Origin: Limibacter armeniacum
Lineage (GTDB): Bacteria; Bacteroidota; Bacteroidia; Cytophagales; Flammeovirgaceae
Length of the DNA: 64,000 bases
Reading direction: 5' to 3'
Assembly: GCF_036880985.1 (NCBI RefSeq)
Contig: NZ_JBAJNO010000001.1
Coordinates: 248,001 to 312,000, forward strand
The position numbers and the translations under genes were made by a program. Within the stretch, counting starts at the first letter, position 1; each line of letters opens with the position of its first letter. The notes below the pieces were generated by a model. That model saw only the letters and a program-made list of their open reading frames with translations, did no database searches and had not been told where the DNA came from. Positions 1-8,018 of this stretch are shown here, in pieces.

Positions 1-288
1 AACAAGGCGACCTACTTTTGTACTGATGTAAGGCTTTTCACCTTTCCACTGTCTTAAAGCTTTTCCAAGAAACGCTTCTGCTCTGCTGTAAGAGGGTGCC
101 GAGTCCATTGAAAGAATGCCATTTTCCAAGGCATAGAGGATACAATCAATGGATTCCTGTTCATCAACTGGTCCCCATACGCCACCCAAACCTGACGTTC
201 CCAACACAAGGCGGGAACCATGTGAGAAAGCGTCGTTATCCTGATAGATATCCTGTTTGTAAACAGGTTTTACTGCTGTACTAATCAT
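1..288 (-). CDS. Aldo/keto reductase, N-terminal part (L-fucose/L-galactose dehydrogenase type)
   Basis: The reading frame opens at an ATG at 288 and runs off the left edge, giving 96 codons of an N-terminus. The visible residues include LGTSGLGGVWGPV near residue 30 and a later MDSAPSY segment, which match the first strand and the catalytic-Asp region of aldo/keto reductases of the D-threo-aldose/L-fucose/L-galactose 1-dehydrogenase group. Such enzymes oxidise the sugar to its lactone with NAD(P). The gene begins only 10 bp after the stop of the lactonase-type amidohydrolase upstream, so the two probably form an operon whose products act in consecutive steps. There is no signal peptide, so it is cytoplasmic. 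The catalytic Tyr region can be seen in part, but the Lys and His lie beyond the edge. Whether the substrate is L-fucose or L-galactose cannot be read from this fragment. Confidence 0.85.
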   Translation of the reverse strand, partial: MISTAVKPVYKQDIYQDNDAFSHGSRLVLGTSGLGGVWGPVDEQESIDCILYALENGILSMDSAPSYSRAEAFLGKALRQWKGEKPYISTKVGRLV

Positions 289-298
289 AAGGCTATAT

Positions 299-1156
299 TC
301 AGATGTTTTTTTCTTCCACTTCATTTTTCGGTACCAGTCCGTAGAATCGGATGGCATTTTCACCCAATACCTTTTCCCTGTCTGAAGGGTCTGTGAAGTA
401 GGATTCTACAGCTTCCATCACATTCTTGTAGTCTCCGGCAAGGGTACATACCGGCCAGTCCGAACCGATCATCAGACGGTCTGTTCCGAAAGCTTCCACT
501 ACGATATCCAGGTAGTGATGTAACTGAGCTGGTGTCCAATTCTTCCAATCTGCTTCTGTCACCATACCAGACAGTTTGCAGTACACATTCGGGTTTTGTG
601 CAATCAGCTGAATCTGAGATTTCCAAGGTTCCATTTGCCCCATTTTGATATCCGGCTTGGCAATATGGTCTATCACGAATGGCTGTTCTGGAAAACGCTT
701 CACCAGTTCAATGGCATAAGGCAAATGTTTTGGAAAAATTAGCAGGTCATAAGTCAACCCGAATTCCTGCAGGGCTTCAATGCCTCTGACAAAGGCTTCA
801 CGCAGCATAAACTGATCGTCGTCTTCATCCTGCAAAACGTGTCTTACCCCCTTGAAATCCGAGAAGTTTGAAAAGTAGCTTAGCCTCTCTCTGATATTCG
901 GGTGTGATAGGTTGACCCATCCCACAACGCCTAGCATAAATGGGTTGATACTTGACTCAGAAAGCAGGAACTGTGTTTCCTGTTCGCTTTGGCTTGCCTG
1001 TACAGCCACGCAACCTACATAGCCTGCCTGCTGCATTTCTGCCCACAGGGCTGCAGGAAGGAAGTCCCTTTTCAGTACCTCCATATCTTCACTAATCCAG
1101 GCATGTTCTTTCGGCGAATATTTCCATAGGTGATGATGTGCATCTATTTTTCTCAT
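299..1156 (-). CDS. Amidohydrolase family lactonase (L-fuconolactonase / L-galactonolactonase type)
   Basis: This 285-residue protein starts MRKIDAHHHLW, with the metal-binding HxH set at residues 7-9. Near the C-terminus it has IGSDWPVC, whose Asp is the usual metal-activating base of the COG3618 amidohydrolases. That family opens sugar lactones such as L-fuconolactone, L-rhamnonolactone and L-galactonolactone. It has no signal peptide and should be cytoplasmic. It is the first gene of a minus-strand pair with the aldo/keto reductase, giving sugar to lactone to aldonate. The 172 bp between it and the divergent LacI gene contain two CAAACGT operators, so LacI repression with inducer release is likely. 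Substrate choice within the family is inferred from the neighbouring galactan enzymes. Confidence 0.85.
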   Translation of the reverse strand: MRKIDAHHHLWKYSPKEHAWISEDMEVLKRDFLPAALWAEMQQAGYVGCVAVQASQSEQETQFLLSESSINPFMLGVVGWVNLSHPNIRERLSYFSNFSDFKGVRHVLQDEDDDQFMLREAFVRGIEALQEFGLTYDLLIFPKHLPYAIELVKRFPEQPFVIDHIAKPDIKMGQMEPWKSQIQLIAQNPNVYCKLSGMVTEADWKNWTPAQLHHYLDIVVEAFGTDRLMIGSDWPVCTLAGDYKNVMEAVESYFTDPSDREKVLGENAIRFYGLVPKNEVEEKNI

Positions 1157-1224
1157 AGTATCCAGCTTTTTATTAGCCTTTTAATGGGTATCAGACTCCC
1201 TATACTGTTCAATTCTCAATTGGA

Positions 1225-1280
1225 TTCATACAAACGTATAATTGACACCTATTTTGAACAAGTCAAACGTTTGCGCTAGC
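1225..1280. promoter_or_regulatory. Two LacI-type operators between divergent genes
   Basis: A perfect palindrome CAAACGTTTG at 1264-1273 has the central CG typical of LacI-family operators. A second, imperfect copy CAAACGTATA lies at 1231-1240, 33 bp away or about three helical turns. Both lie between the LacI gene and the amidohydrolase/AKR operon, so one repressor could control both directions. Binding is inferred. Confidence 0.6.
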
Positions 1281-1328
1281 ATTTAAAAGGTATTTATATA
1301 TATTTATTGAATAGCATTTTTTTGGAAA

Positions 1329-2345
1329 ATGAAGAGAAAAGAAAAGGTCACTATCAAAGACATTGCGAAGGAATTGGGCATTACGCCTTCATCTGTTTCA
1401 AGAGCCTTGAATGGTGGAAGCAAGATATCGGACAAGACAAGGGAAGCGGTCATTAGGTTAGCAGATGAATGGGGATACCGTCCTAACTTGATTGCACAGA
1501 ACCTACAGAAGAGCCGTTCTGGTACTATTGGCGTGGTCATACCAGAATTCAATCACAACTTTTTCTCCATGATGCTACATGGTATTGAAGACAAGGCAAA
1601 GGAAATGGGATATCGGCTGCTAATAGAGAGTACAGGGCGTTCCTATGAGGTAGAAAAACAAGCTTGCTTTAAAATGGCTGCAGCAAAGGTGGATGGTCTG
1701 CTTATAGCCCTCTCACAGGATATGGAGGATTATGCTTACTTAAACGACATAACGGATGATGGTATACCCATCGTTCTGCTGGATCGCATCTGTGAAGATC
1801 TGGATGTGCCAGCAGTGATTACAGATGATTTTGCAGGGGCTTTTGAAGCTGTTCATTACCTACTGGAAGGGGGGCATGAGCAGGTGCTGCACCTTAAGGG
1901 AGAAGAAGGGATTTCAACGACTTTTAACCGCTATATGGGCTATGTAGAAGCCCATAAAAAGCATTCATTGGAGATCAACTCTGCTCTGATTATTCCTTAT
2001 TCGGAAAAGGAACAGATTCAGGAAATGATTATTCATCGCCTATCGCAGGTCACCCGACCGACCGCCATTTTTGCCTGCAGTGATTACCTAGCTTTTATTG
2101 CTATGGAAACAGTCAAAAGTATCGGGTTACAGATTCCAGAAGATGTGTCTATAATCGGTTATGCTGATGAACCCATCACTGTTTATACCAGTCCAAAGCT
2201 GACCACCGTCAAGCAACCTTCTTATGAGATGGGGCAAAAAGCTGTAACATTGCTGTTTGATCCGATAGCCAAAGCCAATTCGCAATTGGTTAAGCTAGGC
2301 ACTTCACTTATTCTGAGGGACAGCACACAACCCATTGTATCATAG
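1329..2345 (+). CDS. LacI-family transcriptional regulator
   Basis: The 338-residue protein has an N-terminal LacI helix-turn-helix (VTIKDIAKELGITPSSVSRA, residues 7-26) and hinge, then a periplasmic-binding-protein-like effector domain (IGVVIPEFNHNFFSMML onward). Length is normal for the family. It is divergent from the amidohydrolase/aldo-keto reductase operon, with two LacI-like operators in between, so it most likely represses that operon and itself until a sugar or lactone binds. A strong bidirectional terminator follows the stop codon. The effector cannot be named from sequence; L-galactose, L-fucose or a derivative would fit the neighbours. Confidence 0.92.
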   Translation: MKRKEKVTIKDIAKELGITPSSVSRALNGGSKISDKTREAVIRLADEWGYRPNLIAQNLQKSRSGTIGVVIPEFNHNFFSMMLHGIEDKAKEMGYRLLIESTGRSYEVEKQACFKMAAAKVDGLLIALSQDMEDYAYLNDITDDGIPIVLLDRICEDLDVPAVITDDFAGAFEAVHYLLEGGHEQVLHLKGEEGISTTFNRYMGYVEAHKKHSLEINSALIIPYSEKEQIQEMIIHRLSQVTRPTAIFACSDYLAFIAMETVKSIGLQIPEDVSIIGYADEPITVYTSPKLTTVKQPSYEMGQKAVTLLFDPIAKANSQLVKLGTSLILRDSTQPIVS

Positions 2346-2351
2346 AAAATG

Positions 2352-2379
2352 AAAGACCCGATCAATTGATCGGGTCTTT
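2352..2379. terminator. Bidirectional terminator between lacI-type gene and GH16 gene
   Basis: A perfect 14-bp inverted repeat (AAAGACCCGATCAA and its complement) lies between two convergent genes. It has A-rich and T-rich flanks on the two sides, so it can serve both strands. Confidence 0.8.
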
Positions 2380-2391
2380 GTAAAATCTAGT

Positions 2392-4374
2392 CTAAAATAG
2401 AATTCTGGTTAGCCTGGTCTGTTTGCCAGAGGTCACCTTCAGGAAGTAGACCCCAGACCTGATGCCCTGGATCTGCTCACCGGATAAGGTGATCTGGTGC
2501 GTACCGGGCTTAAGGTCTTTCCGGATTTGTTGCCATACAATTTGTCCGGCAACATTGACCAACTGCATCTGGATATCCCCTGCTTCCGATTTTTGGAGCT
2601 CAATATTCAAATTCTTGATCTCACCTAACGGAACTGGATATACATTTACAGACAATACAGGTAAGTCATTTTCTTCAACACCAAATCTCGCTCCACTCCC
2701 TTGCCACGCAGACCAAAAATTCAGGTTCATCCCACTTTCTACCACTTCAATTCTGACGGTGTGTGTACCTGCCGATACATTTACATCCGTAATCGTAATG
2801 GTCTGATAGGTTTGCCATCCACCTGTATTACTTACCTGCTTGACCCCACTGACATCATTCCCATCCAATAGAATCTTGAATTTCCCATTGCCTGTATTTG
2901 ATGCCGCCCTTATATAAAAATTATATAGCTGTGACACCGTAAAGTTGGCCGTATACTCCAACCACTCACCTGTTTCCATCCAGCCTACATTGTAGTCACC
3001 GTTGGCATCACCAGTTGTCTGCAAATCGACCCCTTGTGAACGATAAGCACCTCCATTATTACTAGCATCGGTATCATGATAGCCAATACCTTCACCTCCT
3101 TGATCATAATCCTCTGCCTCTATTCTTCCGGGAAGCGGCCAAGGGGTTCCTCCATAAGGGGTTTGTGCTACTACGGCTACATTGGTTACCTGCTCAAAAT
3201 CAAGATTTGATGTCCAAGTGGTACCTTCTGGCCTTATACTGACTTTCCAAATGTAATTGCTACCCACCGTTGGTGCAGAAGGAAGGTTTACAGTCAAACT
3301 TGTCGTACCAGATCCTGCACTAACCGTTTTCTTGGCTGAAGCAATCCATTGGTTATCCCAGAACTCTACAATGATATCCCTGTTGGTACAGGCTGTATAG
3401 TTCACGTCAATCTGGTGGCTGGTCGTTTGTCCGATTTGGGTAGGCGGGTTGAATGCTACCTCATCCGTACAGCTGGTATCGTCCACCAGTTTCCAGACCC
3501 TTATCCAGTCGTATTTGGTGGAGCGGTCATCAGCGGAAGCAGTATCAAAGATGGTTTCATTTGCCGGGATGGGGTTCCAGTCATAGGTTTCAATCGCCAT
3601 CTGCAGGAACATCTGCTCATTGAATGGCACATTCGGGATTACGGAGTACTGGTACACGCCATCCAGATAGAAGCGCGCCTCATTCGGGGATTTCCACCAG
3701 CAGCCATAAACAAAATACCGGCTGTTGGCTTTTGCAGGCATGGCAACCGACCCTTGAATCTGAACAGCATCCTGCACACAACCGGATGTCCGCTCAATCA
3801 TATTGGAATGATAAATCTGATCCCATGTCTGCGCCCAAGTTGCCGTCTGGCTAGTGGTTTTGCCGATACATTCCTGGATATCCAATTCCAGTTTCTTGAC
3901 TGTATTACAGTCACTTGGAGGGGTCATCAGCCAAAAGGTAGACGACATATTGGTGACGTTGGCCTTCATCCGGCACTCAAAGTACCAGCCTGCTTCGCCG
4001 GCATTCTTGGAGCGGACAATCCCGCCCCCGTGTGTCCAGGTTTTTCCGTTGACTGTTTTGGGCGTGCTGAACTTTTTGGTCAGTACTTTCAGGGCGCCAC
4101 CTGCCACACTGACATTCTCCTCCTCAAAAAGTCCGGGTGCCCGACCGATCCATGTCCAGCCATTTCCGGTGGGGTTCTTGATCCATTTATCGGAGTTGAA
4201 CCCGTTATTGAACTCATCAGACATATTGTTGACCTTCTGCCAAGCTTTTCCGTTGGGTTTCGGATCCTGACCAGCATTGAAGGTCGGTCCGTTTTGGGCA
4301 ATGGCAGAACCTACTCCAAACAGCAGGATCCATACACCGATTAGCTTTTGTAACCGGTTTCTTGTAGTAAGCAT
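2392..4374 (-). CDS. Secreted GH16 beta-agarase/beta-porphyranase-type enzyme with CBM6 and T9SS tail
   Basis: A 660-residue multidomain protein. It has a signal peptide at residues 1-26 ending AIAQ, then a GH16 domain at about 45-297 with the catalytic motif ELDIQE, where the first Glu is nucleophile and the last is acid/base. A beta-sandwich linker follows (about 300-400), then a CBM6 (GRIEAEDYDQGGEGIGYHD onward, about 415-555). The C-terminus is a type IX secretion sorting domain (VYPVP to GVYFLKV). GH16 enzymes cleave beta-1,4 galactosidic bonds with retention. The WIGRAPGLF segment and ECIGK after the catalytic motif look more like agarases and porphyranases than laminarinases or kappa-carrageenases, but the exact substrate is not settled. 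Export to the surface or medium is predicted. It is divergent from a second GH16 gene across a 425-bp regulatory region. Confidence 0.88.
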   Translation of the reverse strand: MLTTRNRLQKLIGVWILLFGVGSAIAQNGPTFNAGQDPKPNGKAWQKVNNMSDEFNNGFNSDKWIKNPTGNGWTWIGRAPGLFEEENVSVAGGALKVLTKKFSTPKTVNGKTWTHGGGIVRSKNAGEAGWYFECRMKANVTNMSSTFWLMTPPSDCNTVKKLELDIQECIGKTTSQTATWAQTWDQIYHSNMIERTSGCVQDAVQIQGSVAMPAKANSRYFVYGCWWKSPNEARFYLDGVYQYSVIPNVPFNEQMFLQMAIETYDWNPIPANETIFDTASADDRSTKYDWIRVWKLVDDTSCTDEVAFNPPTQIGQTTSHQIDVNYTACTNRDIIVEFWDNQWIASAKKTVSAGSGTTSLTVNLPSAPTVGSNYIWKVSIRPEGTTWTSNLDFEQVTNVAVVAQTPYGGTPWPLPGRIEAEDYDQGGEGIGYHDTDASNNGGAYRSQGVDLQTTGDANGDYNVGWMETGEWLEYTANFTVSQLYNFYIRAASNTGNGKFKILLDGNDVSGVKQVSNTGGWQTYQTITITDVNVSAGTHTVRIEVVESGMNLNFWSAWQGSGARFGVEENDLPVLSVNVYPVPLGEIKNLNIELQKSEAGDIQMQLVNVAGQIVWQQIRKDLKPGTHQITLSGEQIQGIRSGVYFLKVTSGKQTRLTRILF

Positions 4375-4799
4375 TTTTTTAATGTTTGAAATAAATATTT
4401 GAGACAGAGAAGTCTCCTAAAATGATATGAATACGGATTTGTGTCACCTATCCAGAAGCCTGACACTTCCTTACTGAAGGACTCGTTATCAACCTGTTAA
4501 ACGAAATAAACAGGTCATAATCAAGTCGGAATCAAATCCCTTACATAATCAAAATTAGAAGTGAGGGTGGAATGTGTTGTGCAAAAAACTAATGAAAATT
4601 CAGGGGTATAAATAAATTCTTATCCCGAAAAAAATTGTGTTTTGCCTGAGAATGAAAATGGTCGGGACTGCCATAAAAATAGATCAGAAATATATCGCCC
4701 ACCCCCTGCTTTCCTTACCGATAACCACCTGCCTTTTCTGGATCAAGGCATTAATTTTAGGATCACGAAAATTGTATAAGACAAAAAATTTCAAAAGTG
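4375..4799. promoter_or_regulatory. Divergent promoter region between two GH16 genes
   Basis: This 425-bp spacer holds no gene. Two small dyads are visible: GTGTCA/TGACAC at 4441-4466 and ACCTGTT/AACAGGT at 4492-4515. They are candidate sites for a shared regulator such as the nearby hybrid two-component system. No convincing promoter hexamers were assigned. Confidence 0.4.
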
Positions 4800-5978
4800 A
4801 TGAATCTGTTTGCAAAACTTTCATTAATAAGTCTCCTCCCAATATCCTGCGCATGTGAGGAGGCTGCCAAAGTACCCGATATCGTAGAGGCGGAAACCCT
4901 CGAAATCACTTGCCCGGAAGATATTTTAGTGACCATTGCGTCCTCTGCGGGAGACCCGGTCGTTACCTACGAAACCTCCGCTGGCACAGACAACAGCGCT
5001 ATCACAAAAATCCAAACTGCTGGCCTAGAATCCGGAGATACATTCCCGGAAGGAACCACTACCAATACCTTTGTGGTCAAGGATGAGGCGGGCAATTCAA
5101 GCACTTGCAGCTTTGAGGTCACCGTTGTTCGAGCAGCGCCCTCCAGTGACCAGCCTTACCTATTCGGTGAGGGGCTGACCATACCTGCCGGAAAAAAATG
5201 GGTCAAGGTGGAAGCGCTGTCTGATGAGTTTGATGGTGCATCCTTTGATGACACCAAATGGCACCGAAACCCCGAATCCGATGGATTTGGCTGGTACGGA
5301 AGGCCTCCCGCCTTGTTTGATCCTGCAAACGTAAGCGTCCGGGATGGCAACTTGTCGGTTGAGGTGTTGAAATACGCATCACCGGTCACTGTAAAGGGAA
5401 AAGAATGGACACACGGTGGAGGCATTGTCCGCTCAAAGGAGCCGGCTGGCCCGGGTCAGTACTATGAGTGCCGCATGCAGGCCAACAAAACTGTGATGTC
5501 TTCCACATTCTGGATTGCCTTTCAGTCCAATTGCAACAATGAGGTAAGAAAACTTGAACTGGATATTCAGGAGTGCGTTGGCCGGATACACAGTGGCACA
5601 CACAGCTGGGCCAAAAACTTCGCCAATATCTATGCCTCCAACACGTGGAGACATCAAAGGGATTGTGACCCCGCTTATGATGTATCCAAGCAGTCCCCTG
5701 CAAAAACCGTCTTGACCGAACAGAACAACGCCCGGTATTTTGTGTACGGTTGCTGGTGGAAATCCCCGACCGAAATCCTGTTTTTCCTGGACGGCAAGTT
5801 CAGCCATTCCATTACCAATCCACCTGCCGATTTTGATATTGCGGGATATATCACGATGGCCATCGAAACCTATAACTGGAACCCGATTGATGAGGCCAAT
5901 ATTCTGGAATCCGGGTCTATTGAAGACAGAACCACCCGATATGACTGGGTCAGAACCTGGAAGTTAGCGGACAAATAA
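4800..5978 (+). CDS. Lipoprotein GH16 beta-agarase/beta-porphyranase-type enzyme
   Basis: I chose the ATG at 4800 (a GTG lies one codon earlier), because it gives a lipoprotein signal peptide ending at ISCAC. A short HYR-like beta domain (about residues 35-110, ending TCSFEVTVV) precedes the GH16 domain. That domain has WYGRPPALF, WTHGGGIVRSKE and the catalytic ELDIQE followed by CVGR. The GH16 domain is clearly paralogous to that of the divergent neighbour, but there is no CBM6 or T9SS tail. It is therefore predicted to stay attached to the outer membrane and shorten oligosaccharides, while the other enzyme works on polymer. Cleavage of beta-linked galactose in agar or porphyran is inferred from the family. 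A terminator-like hairpin follows. Confidence 0.87.
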   Translation: MNLFAKLSLISLLPISCACEEAAKVPDIVEAETLEITCPEDILVTIASSAGDPVVTYETSAGTDNSAITKIQTAGLESGDTFPEGTTTNTFVVKDEAGNSSTCSFEVTVVRAAPSSDQPYLFGEGLTIPAGKKWVKVEALSDEFDGASFDDTKWHRNPESDGFGWYGRPPALFDPANVSVRDGNLSVEVLKYASPVTVKGKEWTHGGGIVRSKEPAGPGQYYECRMQANKTVMSSTFWIAFQSNCNNEVRKLELDIQECVGRIHSGTHSWAKNFANIYASNTWRHQRDCDPAYDVSKQSPAKTVLTEQNNARYFVYGCWWKSPTEILFFLDGKFSHSITNPPADFDIAGYITMAIETYNWNPIDEANILESGSIEDRTTRYDWVRTWKLADK

Positions 5979-6012
5979 GCGTTTCGCTTTCCAGCTGGTC
6001 GCTAACCATCAA

Positions 6013-6056
6013 AAAAGGTCTAGCTTGGTTTGCCACAACTATCCGCTAGACCTTTT
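6013..6056. terminator. Terminator hairpin after the GH16 lipoprotein gene
   Basis: A 12-bp inverted repeat (AAAAGGTCTAGC, then GCTAGACCTTTT) with a 20-nt loop lies between convergent GH16 and GH29 genes and may act in both directions. Confidence 0.65.
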
Positions 6057-6092
6057 AAGGTTTTAACAAGAAAAGCTTTCCTTGATACAGGA

Positions 6093-7961
6093 TCATCTAC
6101 CTTTTAAGGAGGATTGTTGGGTAGTGTGATCCTGCTCTTGTGTTTCAGTTGCCTCTAAGGGCATCAGCGTGATCCCTTGAAACCTGAACTCGCGCCAATT
6201 CCCATCATCGACCGGCTGAATAGTTAAAGTATATTTTCCAGGTTTTGAAATTTGAATGGTGCCCACCTCATTTGATTCCGGAGTCTTAGGATTTTGAGTC
6301 GCTTCAATTTTGGAAGTGACCGTATTGCCTGCAATATCAATTTTGTATGTGCCTCCGGCAGATGGTTGGCTTTCCCAATTGTTCGCTTTATTGCCAGCCG
6401 CGTAAATAGCGCTCAACTTGTACTTTCCGGGTGTGTTTATGATCAGCTCAATTGACAAGTTATCTTTCGGGTCCGTCCAGTCCGCCACCCACAGGGTATT
6501 CTGAATTCCGTGGTAATAAATAGAGGGTTTGCCGCCATGTATGGTCATGGCACGACAATTTATTTCTAATCGCCCATCCCTGTACTGCCGTTGGGTTTTA
6601 TCTACTGCATATCCTTCTTCCACTTCCACTTCAATAACGGAAACAGCCTTGTCATTCAGATAGGAAGGCCAGCGCAGTGAAAGGGTTTCCTTGTTGTACT
6701 CATACTTTACAGGGACCTTTCCTTTCTTGGTTAACAGGTTGACCTGATTGATTTTTGCCGATAACCCTTCCAATTGGATTTGGCCTATGTCAGTATTGTG
6801 AATGTGCAAAAATAACTTTCCAGGCTTTTTGGAAACGGTTCCCCAATCAAAAGTACGTGGCCAAAATGGGCTGGCAGTACTGCCATACACAGCATCGCCA
6901 TTGATCTGAAGCCACTCACCAACCTGCAAAAGACGTTCTTGCATAATGACGGGTATCCGTCCATCAGCTGTTGGTCCCACGCATAACAGGAAGTTGCCAC
7001 CGCCTCCCACCACACCGCTAAGCGTGCGGATCAGTTCATCCCGGGAGTCGTAGTCATAGATATTCTCCATGCGGTTGTAGCCATAGCTGTTACCTATGCC
7101 CCGGTCTTCTTGCCAAGGGTGTTCAGGCGAGGTGTATTTTCCGGCCCCATATTCACTTTCGAAAACGTCGCCATAGCTGCCACGGGCGGGTTTTCCCCAT
7201 CGGTCATTGGTCACGACATACTCTTTTACTGCCGATTCCGTGTACAACCAATGGGCCAGCTCCTCGCTGCGCCAATGCCTGTAGCTCATCCAATCGCCAT
7301 CCAAAAAGATATGCCAAGGCTTATACCTGTTCACCACCTCCTTAAACTTAGGGTGGTACCATTCTTTCACAAAGCGATCCCTATCGTTTTCCCACCAAGG
7401 GTGATACCATTCAATTAGCGAGTAATATATACCCATTTTCAACCCCTGCTTCTCGCCTGCTTCCTTCAGCTCACCTATGATATCACGCTTTGGTCCTGCG
7501 ACCATGCTATTCCAATCTTTCCGGCCAATGGTTTCCGCATAATCAGTTGGATACATGGCAAACCCATCGTGGTAGTTGGCTGTGGTCACGACATATTTTG
7601 CCCCAGACTTCTTGAAAATTTCACACCAGTAGTCAGGGTCCCATAATTCAGCGGTGAACCGATCGGCAAATTGCGTGTAATCGAAATCCTGCCCATAAGC
7701 CCGTTGATGAAACGCCTTGACTGCGCTTTCATGTTGACTTCTTTTCCAATACCATTCGGCATATCCTTTGGGAACATACGAGGGCACTGAATACAGCCCC
7801 CATGTCACGAATATGCCCACCTTGGCTTCGTTGAACCAGCCAGGGATCGGGCGTTGGTAAATAGTCTCAAAAGTTGGGTTGCCAACTTGGGCGTAGCTAT
7901 CTATGCTACTGCCCAAAAGGCATCCAATCATTAAAAAAATAGCGTTCTTCAAGTTATTCAT
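6093..7961 (-). CDS. GH29 alpha-L-fucosidase / alpha-L-galactosidase family enzyme
   Basis: The ATG at 7961 is preferred over the longer frame from 8012, because it places MNNLKNAIFLMIGCLLG at the N-terminus as a signal peptide ending SYAQ. The GH29 barrel starts at about residue 30 (PGWFNEAKVGIFVTWGLYSVP). The expected nucleophile is the first Asp in FLDGDW (about residue 221). A C-terminal beta domain and an additional carbohydrate-binding-like domain follow (total 622 residues). GH29 enzymes remove terminal alpha-L-fucose, and members in porphyran loci are known to take alpha-L-galactose, which differs only at C6. The gene starts 57 bp after the hybrid two-component system gene on the same strand, so it may be co-transcribed with its regulator. 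Export to the periplasm is likely. Confidence 0.85.
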   Translation of the reverse strand: MNNLKNAIFLMIGCLLGSSIDSYAQVGNPTFETIYQRPIPGWFNEAKVGIFVTWGLYSVPSYVPKGYAEWYWKRSQHESAVKAFHQRAYGQDFDYTQFADRFTAELWDPDYWCEIFKKSGAKYVVTTANYHDGFAMYPTDYAETIGRKDWNSMVAGPKRDIIGELKEAGEKQGLKMGIYYSLIEWYHPWWENDRDRFVKEWYHPKFKEVVNRYKPWHIFLDGDWMSYRHWRSEELAHWLYTESAVKEYVVTNDRWGKPARGSYGDVFESEYGAGKYTSPEHPWQEDRGIGNSYGYNRMENIYDYDSRDELIRTLSGVVGGGGNFLLCVGPTADGRIPVIMQERLLQVGEWLQINGDAVYGSTASPFWPRTFDWGTVSKKPGKLFLHIHNTDIGQIQLEGLSAKINQVNLLTKKGKVPVKYEYNKETLSLRWPSYLNDKAVSVIEVEVEEGYAVDKTQRQYRDGRLEINCRAMTIHGGKPSIYYHGIQNTLWVADWTDPKDNLSIELIINTPGKYKLSAIYAAGNKANNWESQPSAGGTYKIDIAGNTVTSKIEATQNPKTPESNEVGTIQISKPGKYTLTIQPVDDGNWREFRFQGITLMPLEATETQEQDHTTQQSSLKGR

Positions 7962-8018
7962 GTCAATCGTTGTCAACAGTATTTCTACCACAATAGGCGA
8001 GCTCCACCGCAATAGGGT

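Noticed and set aside
3349-4344. 331-codon frame on the plus strand opposite the GH16 gene
   Set aside because: It is a shadow of the well-supported GH16-CBM6 gene on the other strand and shows no recognisable domain or signal.
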